A DNA stretch of 64,000 bases from Clostridiales bacterium (GCA_019422525.1 JAHZDE010000013.1:1-64000); one strand, 5' to 3'; numbered from the stretch's first letter, positions 8,093-16,281 are shown. Translations and numbers: made by a program. Notes: generated from the sequence alone by a model not told the origin.

Positions 8093-8851
8093 TTATCGTT
8101 TTATCGTTTTTAATCCGCTTAAAATTTCAAACTCATTTTTGATAGTACCACCGCCATATGTTGTCATATACGATGAGTACATCACTTCATATTTCTTTTC
8201 TGAAATTATTCCATATGATTCCAGGAAATAGTCCCAGTTTTTAATACGCAGTTGTGGCTTTCTCGGTTGGCCACCCTCTAAACGATCTCTAGCAAGGTTA
8301 TAATTTACAGTAAAACCCTCTTGTATTAATAGATCTTTCAGGAAAGATCCGGTTGAATTATTTGGGCAATCCAAAGCAAGATAACGTATCTTGTTATTTC
8401 CTCTGTTCAAATCAATTGCCCCACGACCATCAAATGCACCAACTATAAAACAACGTTTCACCTCAGGAGAAGCCTCTTCAAGTGCTTGGCTGATCTCCGG
8501 AATTTTTTGCTCAAGATTGTCACAATTCTGACTGCAAAAAAATGCACCAAATCCTTGCAACCGATAAAATTTACCTGAGTCTAGCCCGGCACTTTTTATG
8601 GTGTCTCTCATATAAACATAACCATGAAGATCCCTATTTATATTCTGAACATAATTATAATGCTTTTCGATTTGTGTTGGGGTTGCGTATTTTGGGTTTG
8701 AACGAAACGGTGCGATCCAAAAAGTCTGTTCGTTTCTAGTTGTGCGTTCATCCGCAGCCAAAATTCCACCTAAAAAGTAGGCTACTTCATTTGTCAGATA
8801 GTTACTACCAAAATCAATGCCAATGTTTAAAGGAACATAATCTCTAGGCAT
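8093..8851 (-). CDS. LAGLIDADG-fold protein, first gene of the mcrBC operon
   Basis: 252 residues. Two LAGLIDADG-like helices are visible: YFLGGILAADE at 25-35, with Asp34 at the catalytic position, and CFIVGAFDGRG at 134-144, where Arg143 replaces the usual acid. The spacing of about 110 residues fits a single-chain two-repeat fold like that of homing endonucleases and WhiA. The C-terminus has LRIKNWDYFLESYGI. The gene has GGAGGTGG before its ATG and ends 11 bases before mcrB. The lost acid argues for DNA binding without double-strand cleavage. I infer a recognition role for the McrBC machine. A stray homing endonuclease is the alternative. Confidence 0.72.
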   Translation of the reverse strand: MPRDYVPLNIGIDFGSNYLTNEVAYFLGGILAADERTTRNEQTFWIAPFRSNPKYATPTQIEKHYNYVQNINRDLHGYVYMRDTIKSAGLDSGKFYRLQGFGAFFCSQNCDNLEQKIPEISQALEEASPEVKRCFIVGAFDGRGAIDLNRGNNKIRYLALDCPNNSTGSFLKDLLIQEGFTVNYNLARDRLEGGQPRKPQLRIKNWDYFLESYGIISEKKYEVMYSSYMTTYGGGTIKNEFEILSGLKTIKR

Positions 8852-8881
8852 ATTGCCACCTCCAACAAAATGACTATTTTA

Positions 8882-8910
8882 ATTATATACGCTATAATAT
8901 TTTTTGTCAA
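8882..8910 (-). promoter_or_regulatory. Strong sigma-A promoter of the LAGLIDADG-mcrB-mcrC operon
   Basis: On minus: TTGACA (8910-8905), a 17-base spacer, TATAAT (8887-8882). Both boxes are perfect consensus. Transcription would start near 8875, about 25 bases before the ATG at 8851. Confidence 0.9.
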
Positions 8911-9082
8911 AAGAAACAACAGGCAAATATAGATTCAATTGCTAATGCCAAAAGTAAGGCAAATCTGTGCGCTACTTTAATTATGGTGAAAATTGTTTTG
9001 ATCCTATTTTCCAAGCTGCACTTAATGTATATTCATAGTGAAATTGGATCCCTTTTAGAAATAAAGGAATAATCGAAAAATT

Positions 9083-9131
9083 AAATAAAAGATGCAGGCT
9101 GAGGATCACTTTCAGCCTGCATCTTTTATTT
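9083..9131. terminator. Bidirectional terminator
   Basis: AAATAAAA and GATGCAGGCTGA pair with TCAGCCTGCATC and TTTTATTT. It ends the minus gene at 9130-9378 and insulates it from the mcrBC promoter region. The stretch 8911-9082 shows no gene. Confidence 0.88.
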
Positions 9132-9378
9132 ACATCCTAGCTTCCACAAACCACTTGTTCCCTTCGTGGTACAGGTAAGTCTGTCGCCCCTGAATCATGA
9201 CCGTGTAGCGGATACCGCCACCAGACACTTTTGAGGAAGCAGCACGGCATTTATAGAGTAGCTGATCGATTTGAAATAGTTTCCCATTCGACCAGCGGAT
9301 GTAGCGAGGATAAATGACACCATCTTCATCCACGTCGAGGTTCACCGATACATATGCTTTCCGGCATTGCTCTGCCAT
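9130..9378 (-). CDS. Conserved-looking small protein divergent to the XRE-ImmA-polymerase operon
   Basis: 82 residues, no recognised domain. It reads as a compact beta-rich protein with segments VSVNLDVDEDGVIYPRYIRW, RYTVMIQGRQTYLYHEGNKW and FVEAR. AAAGGAG lies 11 bases before the ATG. Its promoter, TTGACA-17-TACAAT, carries the same operator motif as the divergent repressor promoter, so it should be controlled by the XRE protein at 9555. A role in the damage response is inferred from position only. Confidence 0.7.
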   Translation of the reverse strand: MAEQCRKAYVSVNLDVDEDGVIYPRYIRWSNGKLFQIDQLLYKCRAASSKVSGGGIRYTVMIQGRQTYLYHEGNKWFVEARM

Positions 9379-9418
9379 AGAAAATCACGCTCCTTTGCGC
9401 ACCAGGCAATCCTTCAAC

Positions 9419-9517
9419 TTGACACGAATGGCAATTCAAGGTAGAATGGTAGCAGTTAAATGTCTATCTATATTGTACGCAAATGAATTGCCACTGTCAA
9501 CCAAAAATAGCAATTCA
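9419..9517. promoter_or_regulatory. Two divergent promoters with three copies of a GCAATTCA operator
   Basis: Plus promoter: TTGACA (9419-9424), 17 bases, TAGAAT (9442-9447). Minus promoter: TTGACA (9500-9495), 17 bases, TACAAT (9477-9472). The motif TGGCAATTCA occurs at 9429-9438, inverted at 9484-9493, and as TAGCAATTCA at 9508-9517. The first two copies lie inside the -35/-10 spacers of the two promoters, so a bound protein would block both. The obvious ligand is the XRE protein encoded at 9555. Confidence 0.8.
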
Positions 9518-9554
9518 ATGTCTGCTTCTTACAAAACAGGAGTGATGATCAAAT

Positions 9555-9983
9555 ATGACATTCGGTGAGAAATTCAAAGCCCTGAGAGAAGAAAAGGGCC
9601 TGACGCAGAAAGATGTAGCAGCGGCTCTGGATATCAATGCCCGCATGATTACGCGCTATGAAAATGGTATTTCTCATCCCCGCACCCGGGAGGCGTACCG
9701 CAAGATCGCCGATTATTTTGGGGTAGATATCAACTATCTGCTGACAGAAGATGATTCCTTTGTTCTCCATGCTTCTGAACAGTATGGCGCGCGAGGCATG
9801 AAACAAGCGCAGGACCTAATAGATGGTATGTCCGGACTGTTTGCCGGTGGCACGCTGTCTGAGCAGGATAAGGATGCCGTCATGAAGGCTTTGCAGGATA
9901 TCTACTGGGAGTCTAAAGCGAGAAATGCCAAAAAATATGCAGCAAAAGCCAATCAAAAGGAGCAGGATTCTTCCGAACAGTAA
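9555..9983 (+). CDS. XRE-family repressor
   Basis: 142 residues. The HTH domain is at about 5-60: FKALREEKGLTQKDVAAALD, ARMITRYENGISHPRT, ADYFGVDINYLL. The C-terminal tail is helical and charged, with no LexA-type protease. It is followed by an ImmA/IrrE-type protease gene. This pairing is known from ICEBs1 and phages, where the protease destroys the repressor on DNA damage. The likely target sites are the GCAATTCA copies just upstream. Confidence 0.88.
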   Translation: MTFGEKFKALREEKGLTQKDVAAALDINARMITRYENGISHPRTREAYRKIADYFGVDINYLLTEDDSFVLHASEQYGARGMKQAQDLIDGMSGLFAGGTLSEQDKDAVMKALQDIYWESKARNAKKYAAKANQKEQDSSEQ

Positions 9984-10045
9984 AACGGCCTGCACGAGAA
10001 AAGGCTTGCAGCCGCGAAATCTGTGGTAGGAAGGAGGAAAAACAG

Positions 10046-10582
10046 TTGACGATTCAGTCGGAAGAAATTTATCACAAGGCAAATAAGATTCTCCATCGCT
10101 GCGGAACGCGGGATTCTTTGCAGATTGCCCGTGAGTTGGGCATCTATCTTCATTTTGAAAGTGATTTTAAAAATCTGCTGGGAATGTACACCTATCAGCA
10201 GAAGGAACGACATATTCTGCTGAATGCAAATATGGACGATATTCTTATGCAGATGGTATGTGCCCACGAAATAGGACACGACACTTTACACAGAGAAAAA
10301 GCCAAAGGGAAAAGTGTCCTGTCGGAGTTTGTCCTCTTTGATATGCGCACGGCCATGGAATATGAGGCAAACGCCTTTGCTGCGCATTTACTGATTGACG
10401 ATGATGAACTGAACTCGTATTTGCAGCAAGGATATGATGTGGCCCAGCTGGCATCGGCCATGAATACAAACATCAACCTGATGCTCATCAAACTGAATGA
10501 GATGAACCGCATGGGGCGCAACTACCATTTGCCGTACATACCCCATGCAGACTTTTTCAAGAATGTAAAGCCGGAAGGATGA
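10046..10582 (+). CDS. ImmA/IrrE-type metalloprotease (anti-repressor)
   Basis: 178 residues from a TTG with GGAGG eight bases upstream. The zinc-binding HEIGH is at 74-78 and is followed by TLHRE. Downstream, YEANAFAAHLLID supplies the third ligand region (glutamate in EANAF). The family cleaves XRE repressors, so it should relieve the operon from the repressor encoded just before it. The stop overlaps the possible upstream ATG of the polymerase gene. Confidence 0.9.
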   Translation: MTIQSEEIYHKANKILHRCGTRDSLQIARELGIYLHFESDFKNLLGMYTYQQKERHILLNANMDDILMQMVCAHEIGHDTLHREKAKGKSVLSEFVLFDMRTAMEYEANAFAAHLLIDDDELNSYLQQGYDVAQLASAMNTNINLMLIKLNEMNRMGRNYHLPYIPHADFFKNVKPEG

Positions 10583-10617
10583 ACCGACTGCAATGGCAAA
10601 GCAAGGAGACAAGTGTC

Positions 10618-12126
10618 GTGAAGCAGCGTACCTATGTAGCGATTGACCTCAAAAGCTTTTATGCATCGGTAGAGTGCCGGGAGCGCGGCCTGGATCCCCT
10701 GGATACCAACCTTGTGGTTGCCGACGAGAGCCGCACAGACAAAACTATCTGTCTGGCAGTAAGTCCTTCCTTGAAAAGTTATGGTATCCCTGGCCGTCCA
10801 CGCTTGTTTGAGGTGGTCCAGCAGGTTAAAGAAGCCAATATGGGGCGTATGTACAGCGCACCGGGACATAGGCTGGCTGGCCAATCCTGCTTTTTGTCAG
10901 AGCTTAATTCAAATCCGGCATTGGCAATTGATTATCTGATTGCACCGCCGCGCATGGCGTACTATATGCAGTACAGTACGCGCATCTATGAGATTTACCT
11001 CAAGTACATCGCTCCAGAGGACATCGTCGTCTACTCCATCGATGAAGTGTTTATGGATGTGACGGACTATCTTGCCACCTACCAACTGTCCGCACGGGAA
11101 CTGGCCATGAAAATGATTCTGGATGTTTTGGAAACTACCGGGATCACAGCAACAGCTGGAATTGGCACTAATTTGTTTCTTTGCAAAGTTGCCATGGACA
11201 TCGTGGCCAAACATATCCCGGCCGACAAAAATGGTGTGCGGATTGCAGAACTGGATGAGATGGGATTTCGCCGCAAACTGTGGTCACATCAGCCGTTGAC
11301 GGATTTCTGGCGTGTTGGCAGAGGTTATGAAAAAAAGCTGGAGTCTCATGGGATATTTACCATGGGCGATGTGGCCCGGTGTTCCGTCAACAATGAAGAT
11401 TTGCTCTATAAGATGTTCGGCAAGAATGCGGAATTGCTGATCGACCACGCATGGGGTTGGGAACCATGTACGATTGCGGCGATAAAAGCATATCGGCCTG
11501 AAAATAACAGCCTTGGCTCTGGACAGGTTCTCCACCAGCCATACACGGCAGAAAAAGCGCGCCTTGTGCTGCGGGAGATGGCTGACCAACTCTCACTGGA
11601 TCTGGTCAGCAAACGGCTGATGACCAATCAAATTGTGGTAACCATTGGGTACGATAGAGCAAACCTTGCAACGCAGGAGCAGAAAAGCCAGTACCGCGGC
11701 GCTATAACAAAGGACCATTATGGAAGAGATGTTCCAGTGCACGCGCATGGAACGCAGAATCTTGAACTCTACACATCTTCCTCCAAAGAAATTGTGAAGG
11801 CTACCGGAGAACTGTTTGACCGAATTGCAGATAAAAAGCTGCTGGTCAGGCGGCTGAATGTTGTGGCGGCTCATGTGATTCCGGAGGATAAAGTCCCTCA
11901 GGCAGAGGATGCGGTTGAGCAGTTGGATTTCTTTACGGATTACGCAGCAAAACAAGCGGAACAAGAGAAAAAGGATGCCGAGCTCGCTCGTGAACGTAAA
12001 CGTCAGGAGACCATGTTGGCCATCAAGAAAAAGTTTGGAAAGAATGCGATTCTCAAGGGTATGAACTTGGGGGAAGGAGCCACCGCCCGTGATCGGAACG
12101 AACAAATCGGAGGTCATAAGGCATGA
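10618..12126 (+). CDS. Y-family (UmuC/DinB-like) translesion DNA polymerase
   Basis: About 502 residues from the GTG at 10618, which has AAGGAG nine bases upstream; the ATG at 10579 has no spaced ribosome site. The first metal aspartate is in YVAIDLKSFYASVEC and the catalytic pair in VVYSIDEVFMDVT. TATAGIGTNLFLCKVAMD and the little-finger region follow. The C-terminal tail after residue 430 is charged and coiled. It copies past DNA lesions. Repressor, protease, polymerase and YolD form one damage-response operon. Confidence 0.93.
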   Translation: MKQRTYVAIDLKSFYASVECRERGLDPLDTNLVVADESRTDKTICLAVSPSLKSYGIPGRPRLFEVVQQVKEANMGRMYSAPGHRLAGQSCFLSELNSNPALAIDYLIAPPRMAYYMQYSTRIYEIYLKYIAPEDIVVYSIDEVFMDVTDYLATYQLSARELAMKMILDVLETTGITATAGIGTNLFLCKVAMDIVAKHIPADKNGVRIAELDEMGFRRKLWSHQPLTDFWRVGRGYEKKLESHGIFTMGDVARCSVNNEDLLYKMFGKNAELLIDHAWGWEPCTIAAIKAYRPENNSLGSGQVLHQPYTAEKARLVLREMADQLSLDLVSKRLMTNQIVVTIGYDRANLATQEQKSQYRGAITKDHYGRDVPVHAHGTQNLELYTSSSKEIVKATGELFDRIADKKLLVRRLNVVAAHVIPEDKVPQAEDAVEQLDFFTDYAAKQAEQEKKDAELARERKRQETMLAIKKKFGKNAILKGMNLGEGATARDRNEQIGGHKA

Positions 12127-12551
12127 CAACGGAGTATGACGATATTATCCATCTGCCGCACCATGTATCGTCCAAGCGACCGCAAATGCCGATGTCAGAT
12201 CGTGCAGCGCAGTTTTCTCCCTTTGCGGCTCTGACCGGATATGATGATGCCATCCAGGAAACCGGACGGCTGACCGAGCAGAAGATTGAGTTGGATGAAG
12301 AAGCCTTACAAGAGTTGAATGAACGGTTCAACATTCTACAGGAACACCTGTGTGAGCAACCGGAAGTGCAGTTCACCTATTTTAAACCGGATGCCCAGAA
12401 AGACGGAGGCGCCTACCTGACCGTAACCGGAGTTGTCCGAAAAATCAAACTCTATGAGCGAGAGATTTTGCTTCAAGATGGAACCATTATCCCTGTGGAT
12501 GACATTTTGAAGATGGAAAGCTCCATTTTCCCTGAGATAGAAATTTCATAA
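12123..12551 (+). CDS. YolD-like protein
   Basis: 142 residues, GGAGG nine bases upstream, starting four bases before the polymerase stop. The motif MSDRAAQFSPFAALTGYDD followed by ETGRLTEQKIEL is the YolD signature. YolD proteins commonly accompany Y-family polymerases in Firmicutes and have been predicted to work with them. The second half has predicted beta strands (AYLTVTGVVRKIKLYEREIL). A terminator follows. Confidence 0.9.
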   Translation: MTTEYDDIIHLPHHVSSKRPQMPMSDRAAQFSPFAALTGYDDAIQETGRLTEQKIELDEEALQELNERFNILQEHLCEQPEVQFTYFKPDAQKDGGAYLTVTGVVRKIKLYEREILLQDGTIIPVDDILKMESSIFPEIEIS

Positions 12552-12561
12552 GGATATGAAA

Positions 12562-12599
12562 AAATGCCACCATCGGACATAAATCCGATGGTGGCATTT
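12562..12599. terminator. Terminator of the polymerase/YolD operon
   Basis: AAATGCCACCATCGGA pairs perfectly with TCCGATGGTGGCATTT around a six-base loop. The region 12600-12816 downstream shows no gene and no clear site. Confidence 0.88.
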
Positions 12600-12816
12600 C
12601 AGTTTTGTTTGTGAAAGGGTGAAATATAGGCGTTTTTTCTATCTAGGAACGTCCTGTCATCCCACATGAAAAAGGATATTACCTAGGCATGAAAAAACCA
12701 CTACAGACGATTTTGTGTCCGTTTTAGCCCCCCTAATGCCTGCCTTTTCTGGGAAAGGAGCATACTGGTGCGGTTAGACAATAGTCTCCGCGCATCATTT
12801 GACCAGTTTTGGGATG

Positions 12817-13419
12817 TTATACCGAAAATCGACGAATCCAATCATCCAGAAACTTCATTTGATTCTCGGTGTGGAACCAATGCTCTCCATTTTTCATCAC
12901 AGTAAGCGTAGCATTCCATCGTTTTGCAAATTCAGCTATTATTGCATAGGAAGTCAGGTTGTCGTTCTCCCCATATAAAATGTTTGTCGGAATGTTCCAG
13001 GAGATCGGGTTCTCTCTTGCATAGCAGAGATACTTCCAAGAAAGCGTTTCGCCGAAAGGTGTTTGTATTTCTTTCTTCTCGTGGAGTTCATCCTCTGTAA
13101 TGTTTGCCCAGGTCATCATATCCGAGATCAATTTCTCCATGTTCACCACAGGAGAAATAAAGTATGCTTTTTCTATTTGATAAACCGACAAGGCGCTCAT
13201 GGCAAAATAGGCACCGATGCTGTTAGCGATAATTTGGACGGATTGGTAGCCTTTGCAAATCTGGTCAAACAGCAACGGAAATTCCTCTTTAGCTTCCCAT
13301 GGAAATTGCGTGGTATAATCCAAACCTACCACGTCACAATTGCGGAAAAGTGTTTTGTAATGCTCTGCTTCTTCTGCGTTGCCGCCTTTCCCATGTATAT
13401 AAACAACTACTTTATCCAT
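12817..13419 (-). CDS. Alpha/beta hydrolase
   Basis: 200 residues from the ATG at 13419, preceded by AGAGGA; a longer in-frame start at 13473 is less likely. The oxyanion segment VVYIHGKGGN is at the N-terminus. The nucleophile elbow is ANSIGA (Ser in the GxSxG position with Asn at the second place). The acid is in LYGENDNLTS and the histidine in NGEHWFH. It resembles small RBBP9/YdeN-like serine hydrolases. The substrate is unknown. It lies in a cargo region unrelated to transfer functions. Confidence 0.82.
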   Translation of the reverse strand: MDKVVVYIHGKGGNAEEAEHYKTLFRNCDVVGLDYTTQFPWEAKEEFPLLFDQICKGYQSVQIIANSIGAYFAMSALSVYQIEKAYFISPVVNMEKLISDMMTWANITEDELHEKKEIQTPFGETLSWKYLCYARENPISWNIPTNILYGENDNLTSYAIIAEFAKRWNATLTVMKNGEHWFHTENQMKFLDDWIRRFSV

Positions 13420-13609
13420 AATCGTGTCCTCTAAAAATTCTGATCGATTGCTTTTATGGGGGCAGTATATCACAAATGCCTGCCCAAAGCCATACTATCT
13501 ATGCAAAAACGAATGTTACTCCCGTTTGAAACGCCAAGGCAATTAGAATCTTATGTTCGCGCTTTGCGAATGGAGGAAGCGATAGTGCCGGCAGAAAACA
13601 AATTTTCCC

Positions 13610-14092
13610 TTAGGACTCTACATGGGATGCAAGATTTATATAGAACTTGTTCTTCTTTTGGGCGTAACGCAAGGTTTGATACGCCCCACCGCCTTTGTGA
13701 TCTACATAAAAGACTACCATATCGCTGTGATCAACGATCCAACGATTCCGAACCTGAAATGCGCTTTTGGGATGACTTCTGGCGGCTGTATCACAGATCT
13801 CTATTGCATCGTAGTATTCTTCAAAGCTTTCCTGATTGTCGCGGAGATTTGCTGTAGGATATGGAAGTACCCAGGTCAAAGAACTGTTATCGTCCCGAAC
13901 AAGGCGTTTGAGCCGCCTGACTATAGAGGATATCATCTGGTCAAAATCTCCGTCGCGTCCTACCATAAATTCGATGTATTCTTTTTCTAAAAGCAAATTG
14001 TGAATTAACAATTCGGCCTGTCGCTCGGTCGTGGAAAAGTCATGTATAACTCGATGGCCAAAAAAGCTTACGGTATAGATATCCATCATCAT
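13610..14092 (-). CDS. SLOG-fold (DUF1273-like) protein
   Basis: About 160 residues. The N-terminal strand VSFFGHRVI and the C-terminal GGAYQTLRYAQKK, with WIVDHSDMVVFYVDHK before it, match nucleotide-binding SLOG proteins of the Rossmann type. The start is uncertain: TTG at 14107, or one of three consecutive ATGs from 14092. SLOG proteins bind nucleotide-derived ligands, and some act in immunity. It is divergent to an XRE gene. Function here is unknown. Confidence 0.7.
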   Translation of the reverse strand: MMMDIYTVSFFGHRVIHDFSTTERQAELLIHNLLLEKEYIEFMVGRDGDFDQMISSIVRRLKRLVRDDNSSLTWVLPYPTANLRDNQESFEEYYDAIEICDTAARSHPKSAFQVRNRWIVDHSDMVVFYVDHKGGGAYQTLRYAQKKNKFYINLASHVES

Positions 14093-14149
14093 TCTGCCAA
14101 ACCCCAAGGCATTATCGTAAAAGTAAACAATCTTTTTCTCATTATATAT

Positions 14150-14196
14150 ATTTACTTACTTAAAGTAAATAATTATATACTTGTATTCAATTATAA
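14150..14196 (+). promoter_or_regulatory. Inverted repeat and -10 box upstream of an XRE gene
   Basis: ATTTACTT (14150-14157) and AAGTAAAT (14163-14170) form an 8-base inverted repeat, 20 bases before TATAAT (14192-14197). Autoregulation by the XRE protein at 14240, and control of the divergent SLOG gene, is a reasonable inference. Confidence 0.45.
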
Positions 14197-14239
14197 TTTC
14201 TGCGGTTTGTTGGTAGCATAATATCCGGGAGGAGATATT

Positions 14240-14470
14240 ATGCAGACAGAGTTTACAGAGCGTTATATCACTTTGGGCTTAAAGATTGCATATTACCGAA
14301 AGAAAGCGGGATTGACTCAGGAAGTCCTCGCGGAGCGGATCGGCAAGAGTGTAAACTTTGTCGGCCAGGTGGAAGGCACCGGCACAGTTCGAGGAGTATC
14401 TCTTGAAACACTTTTTAAGATTGCCCAGGTTCTAAACATTCCGCCTGCTAAATTGTTAGAGGAAGATTAA
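14240..14470 (+). CDS. XRE-family transcriptional regulator
   Basis: 76 residues, GGGAGGAG before the ATG. A single HTH domain: LGLKIAYYRKKAGLTQEVLA, IGKSVNFVGQVEG, LETLFKIAQVLNIPPAKLL. The third helix region VGQVEGTGTVRG is slightly unusual in place of the common SxxExG. It is divergent from the SLOG-like gene and ends at a hairpin. Its target is unknown; the inverted repeat just upstream is the best guess. Confidence 0.85.
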   Translation: MQTEFTERYITLGLKIAYYRKKAGLTQEVLAERIGKSVNFVGQVEGTGTVRGVSLETLFKIAQVLNIPPAKLLEED

Positions 14471-14487
14471 ACATAATAATAAATAAG

Positions 14488-14530
14488 CGGGAATGCTACT
14501 TTCTGTTGACTTGAAGGTGGCATTCCCGTT
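14488..14530 (+). terminator. Terminator-like hairpin after the XRE gene
   Basis: CGGGAATGCTAC pairs with GTGGCATTCCCG with one G-U pair, then TTTCC. The loop is 17 bases long, so its strength is uncertain. Confidence 0.55.
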
Positions 14531-14700
14531 TCCTGTAAAAGAGAGGCGACTCTGATCCATTCGTATTGAATTTATTGAATTAGATAAGCGAAGAAATGTT
14601 TATAAGTGTTTTAAATATTTCATTGAAATTAAAAACGTAATAGTTTGATAAGCAATAAGATATTAAAAAGTATGCCAAACAGAATGGAGATCAAAGACAA

Positions 14701-15951
14701 ATGATAAAATCATATACGGATATACAGTCTTTGTTAGAAAAATATATGGACTTACAACATGATTGGAATTGGCATTGGGAAAAAGATGATGATAAATGGC
14801 CAATAGAGAGAGTCGATAAATATATTAATGGCATTGTTTTTGGATGCTTTAGAGAGGGTGATCCACTAACATTACAGACGCTAGAGTGCGGAGTTGAAGA
14901 TGATGCATTAAAGCAGGAGACATTAAAGTATTTAGGGTATTGGACTTCAGTCAGAACTACAGATCTATTAGAAAAACAAAATGTAGAGCACTATAAGGAT
15001 ATGCTCAAACAATTGCGGCAACTCCCGATTGATTTGTGGATTAAGGACAATTATGGGTGGTTAGAAAGAGAAAGTACGAAATTGACTAACTCAGAAAAAA
15101 AGGTCTTATTGTTTTTACATTATGCGTTCCAAAATGTTCAAAATATGCAGAATAATCCCTACAATACAGATATAAAATATTTAAAAAAAGTATATGCTAG
15201 TGTGTTTGATAGGCAGAGCCAATTTTCCAAGTATGGAATTGTACCTATTAACCAAGATCGAGAAATTATGCCCCTAAATCCACCTCGCATTTATGATTCT
15301 GCTTTAGACCGAACATTTTTTGTCAAAAATGTTTCGCAGGATCTATTGGAAATTATGTCTTCGATGCTTGATGACGGGAAAATTGGAAGTTTGTCATTGA
15401 GACTCTTGAACGATCCGGGCTGCCAAGGGAAAATATCTGATGAAGCTATAAGCGAAGCCTTTGCCTTTGGAAAGAAATTTAACATGACTGGATTTGGAAA
15501 GTGTTCTGTCAGTAAACTTTGCTCAGAGACATTGGCAGAAAATTGTCTATGGGTTATTGTAGATCAAAATGATATGACCTTTGAAGAACTGTGTGAGGAT
15601 TTCAACATATATAATGACATGATTGTGACTCAAGTTATCCATTTACAATATGAAAAATGTGGTGACGATGTATACATTACCCATTTAGACCATGAATATA
15701 TCTATTACACTATTGAAGAGTACGGTAGGAGGATGTCCCATGCGAAACAAAAAGGTACTGCACATACACGTATGAAATCTTTTAAGATCGATAATGCAAA
15801 GATTCCTTTAGATTACAGATGCGATGTTCATGAAAATGGTAGTGAATCAGACACTGTAAGTGAACTTTTTTTATACTATGTATTAGAAACTTATTTCAAA
15901 CACAAAGATTTACTATATGAGTATTTCTATGAGACTCAAGGAGATCAATAA
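14701..15951 (+). CDS. Unrecognised 416-residue protein in an AT-rich cargo island
   Basis: No domain recognised. The protein is acidic and largely helical, with no signal peptide or membrane segment. The middle has PRIYDSALDRTFFVKNVSQD, and the C-terminal third has beta-like segments VYITHLDHEYIYYTIEEYG. GGAG lies 11 bases before the ATG, and a strong terminator follows. Base composition is much richer in AT than the conjugation genes. It stands alone between the XRE gene and the end of the transfer operon, so it is a cargo gene. A defence role is possible but only by position. Confidence 0.75.
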   Translation: MIKSYTDIQSLLEKYMDLQHDWNWHWEKDDDKWPIERVDKYINGIVFGCFREGDPLTLQTLECGVEDDALKQETLKYLGYWTSVRTTDLLEKQNVEHYKDMLKQLRQLPIDLWIKDNYGWLERESTKLTNSEKKVLLFLHYAFQNVQNMQNNPYNTDIKYLKKVYASVFDRQSQFSKYGIVPINQDREIMPLNPPRIYDSALDRTFFVKNVSQDLLEIMSSMLDDGKIGSLSLRLLNDPGCQGKISDEAISEAFAFGKKFNMTGFGKCSVSKLCSETLAENCLWVIVDQNDMTFEELCEDFNIYNDMIVTQVIHLQYEKCGDDVYITHLDHEYIYYTIEEYGRRMSHAKQKGTAHTRMKSFKIDNAKIPLDYRCDVHENGSESDTVSELFLYYVLETYFKHKDLLYEYFYETQGDQ

Positions 15952-15953
15952 AT

Positions 15954-15999
15954 AAAAAGGGAGTACGCGTTCACTGAACAGAAGGCGTACTCCCTTTTT
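15954..15999. terminator. Bidirectional terminator
   Basis: AAAAAGGGAGTACGC pairs with GCGTACTCCCTTTTT. It separates the plus 416-residue gene from the minus transfer operon, whose last gene ends at 16099. Confidence 0.88.
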
Positions 16000-16098
16000 A
16001 TCTAAATAACGATATTAATATGCGTTAATCTATCATTTGCATTTATAAAACAAATTAAAAGGGCCGACGACTAACCATAGGATTATCTATATTCTATA

Positions 16099-16281
16099 TC
16101 AAACCTTGACACTACATTTGTTTGTCCATGCAGATTTATACTTTGGGCAAGTCATAATAGTAACTCGGAAACTCTGCTTACAATCACGCACACATAGTTT
16201 ACAAACTTTATTGTACTTGCGGCGGCCTTTTTCGCTCAGAAAGAGCGACCACTCCAGTCTCCATTTCTTGCTCCGGCTCAT
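16099..16281 (-). CDS. Small cysteine-containing protein at the end of the element A transfer operon
   Basis: 60 residues. Basic N-terminus, then VCKLCVRDC and a later TCPKYK, suggesting a small zinc-binding knuckle. Its ATG overlaps the stop of the ArdA fusion gene (ATGA), which supports real translation. No named family is recognised. It is the last gene of the minus operon. Confidence 0.6.
   Translation of the reverse strand: MSRSKKWRLEWSLFLSEKGRRKYNKVCKLCVRDCKQSFRVTIMTCPKYKSAWTNKCSVKV

Noticed and set aside
13456..13857. Plus-strand open frame opposite the SLOG-like gene
   Set aside because: No ribosome site or domain, and it overlaps the SLOG-like gene with clear FGHR and GGAYQT motifs.
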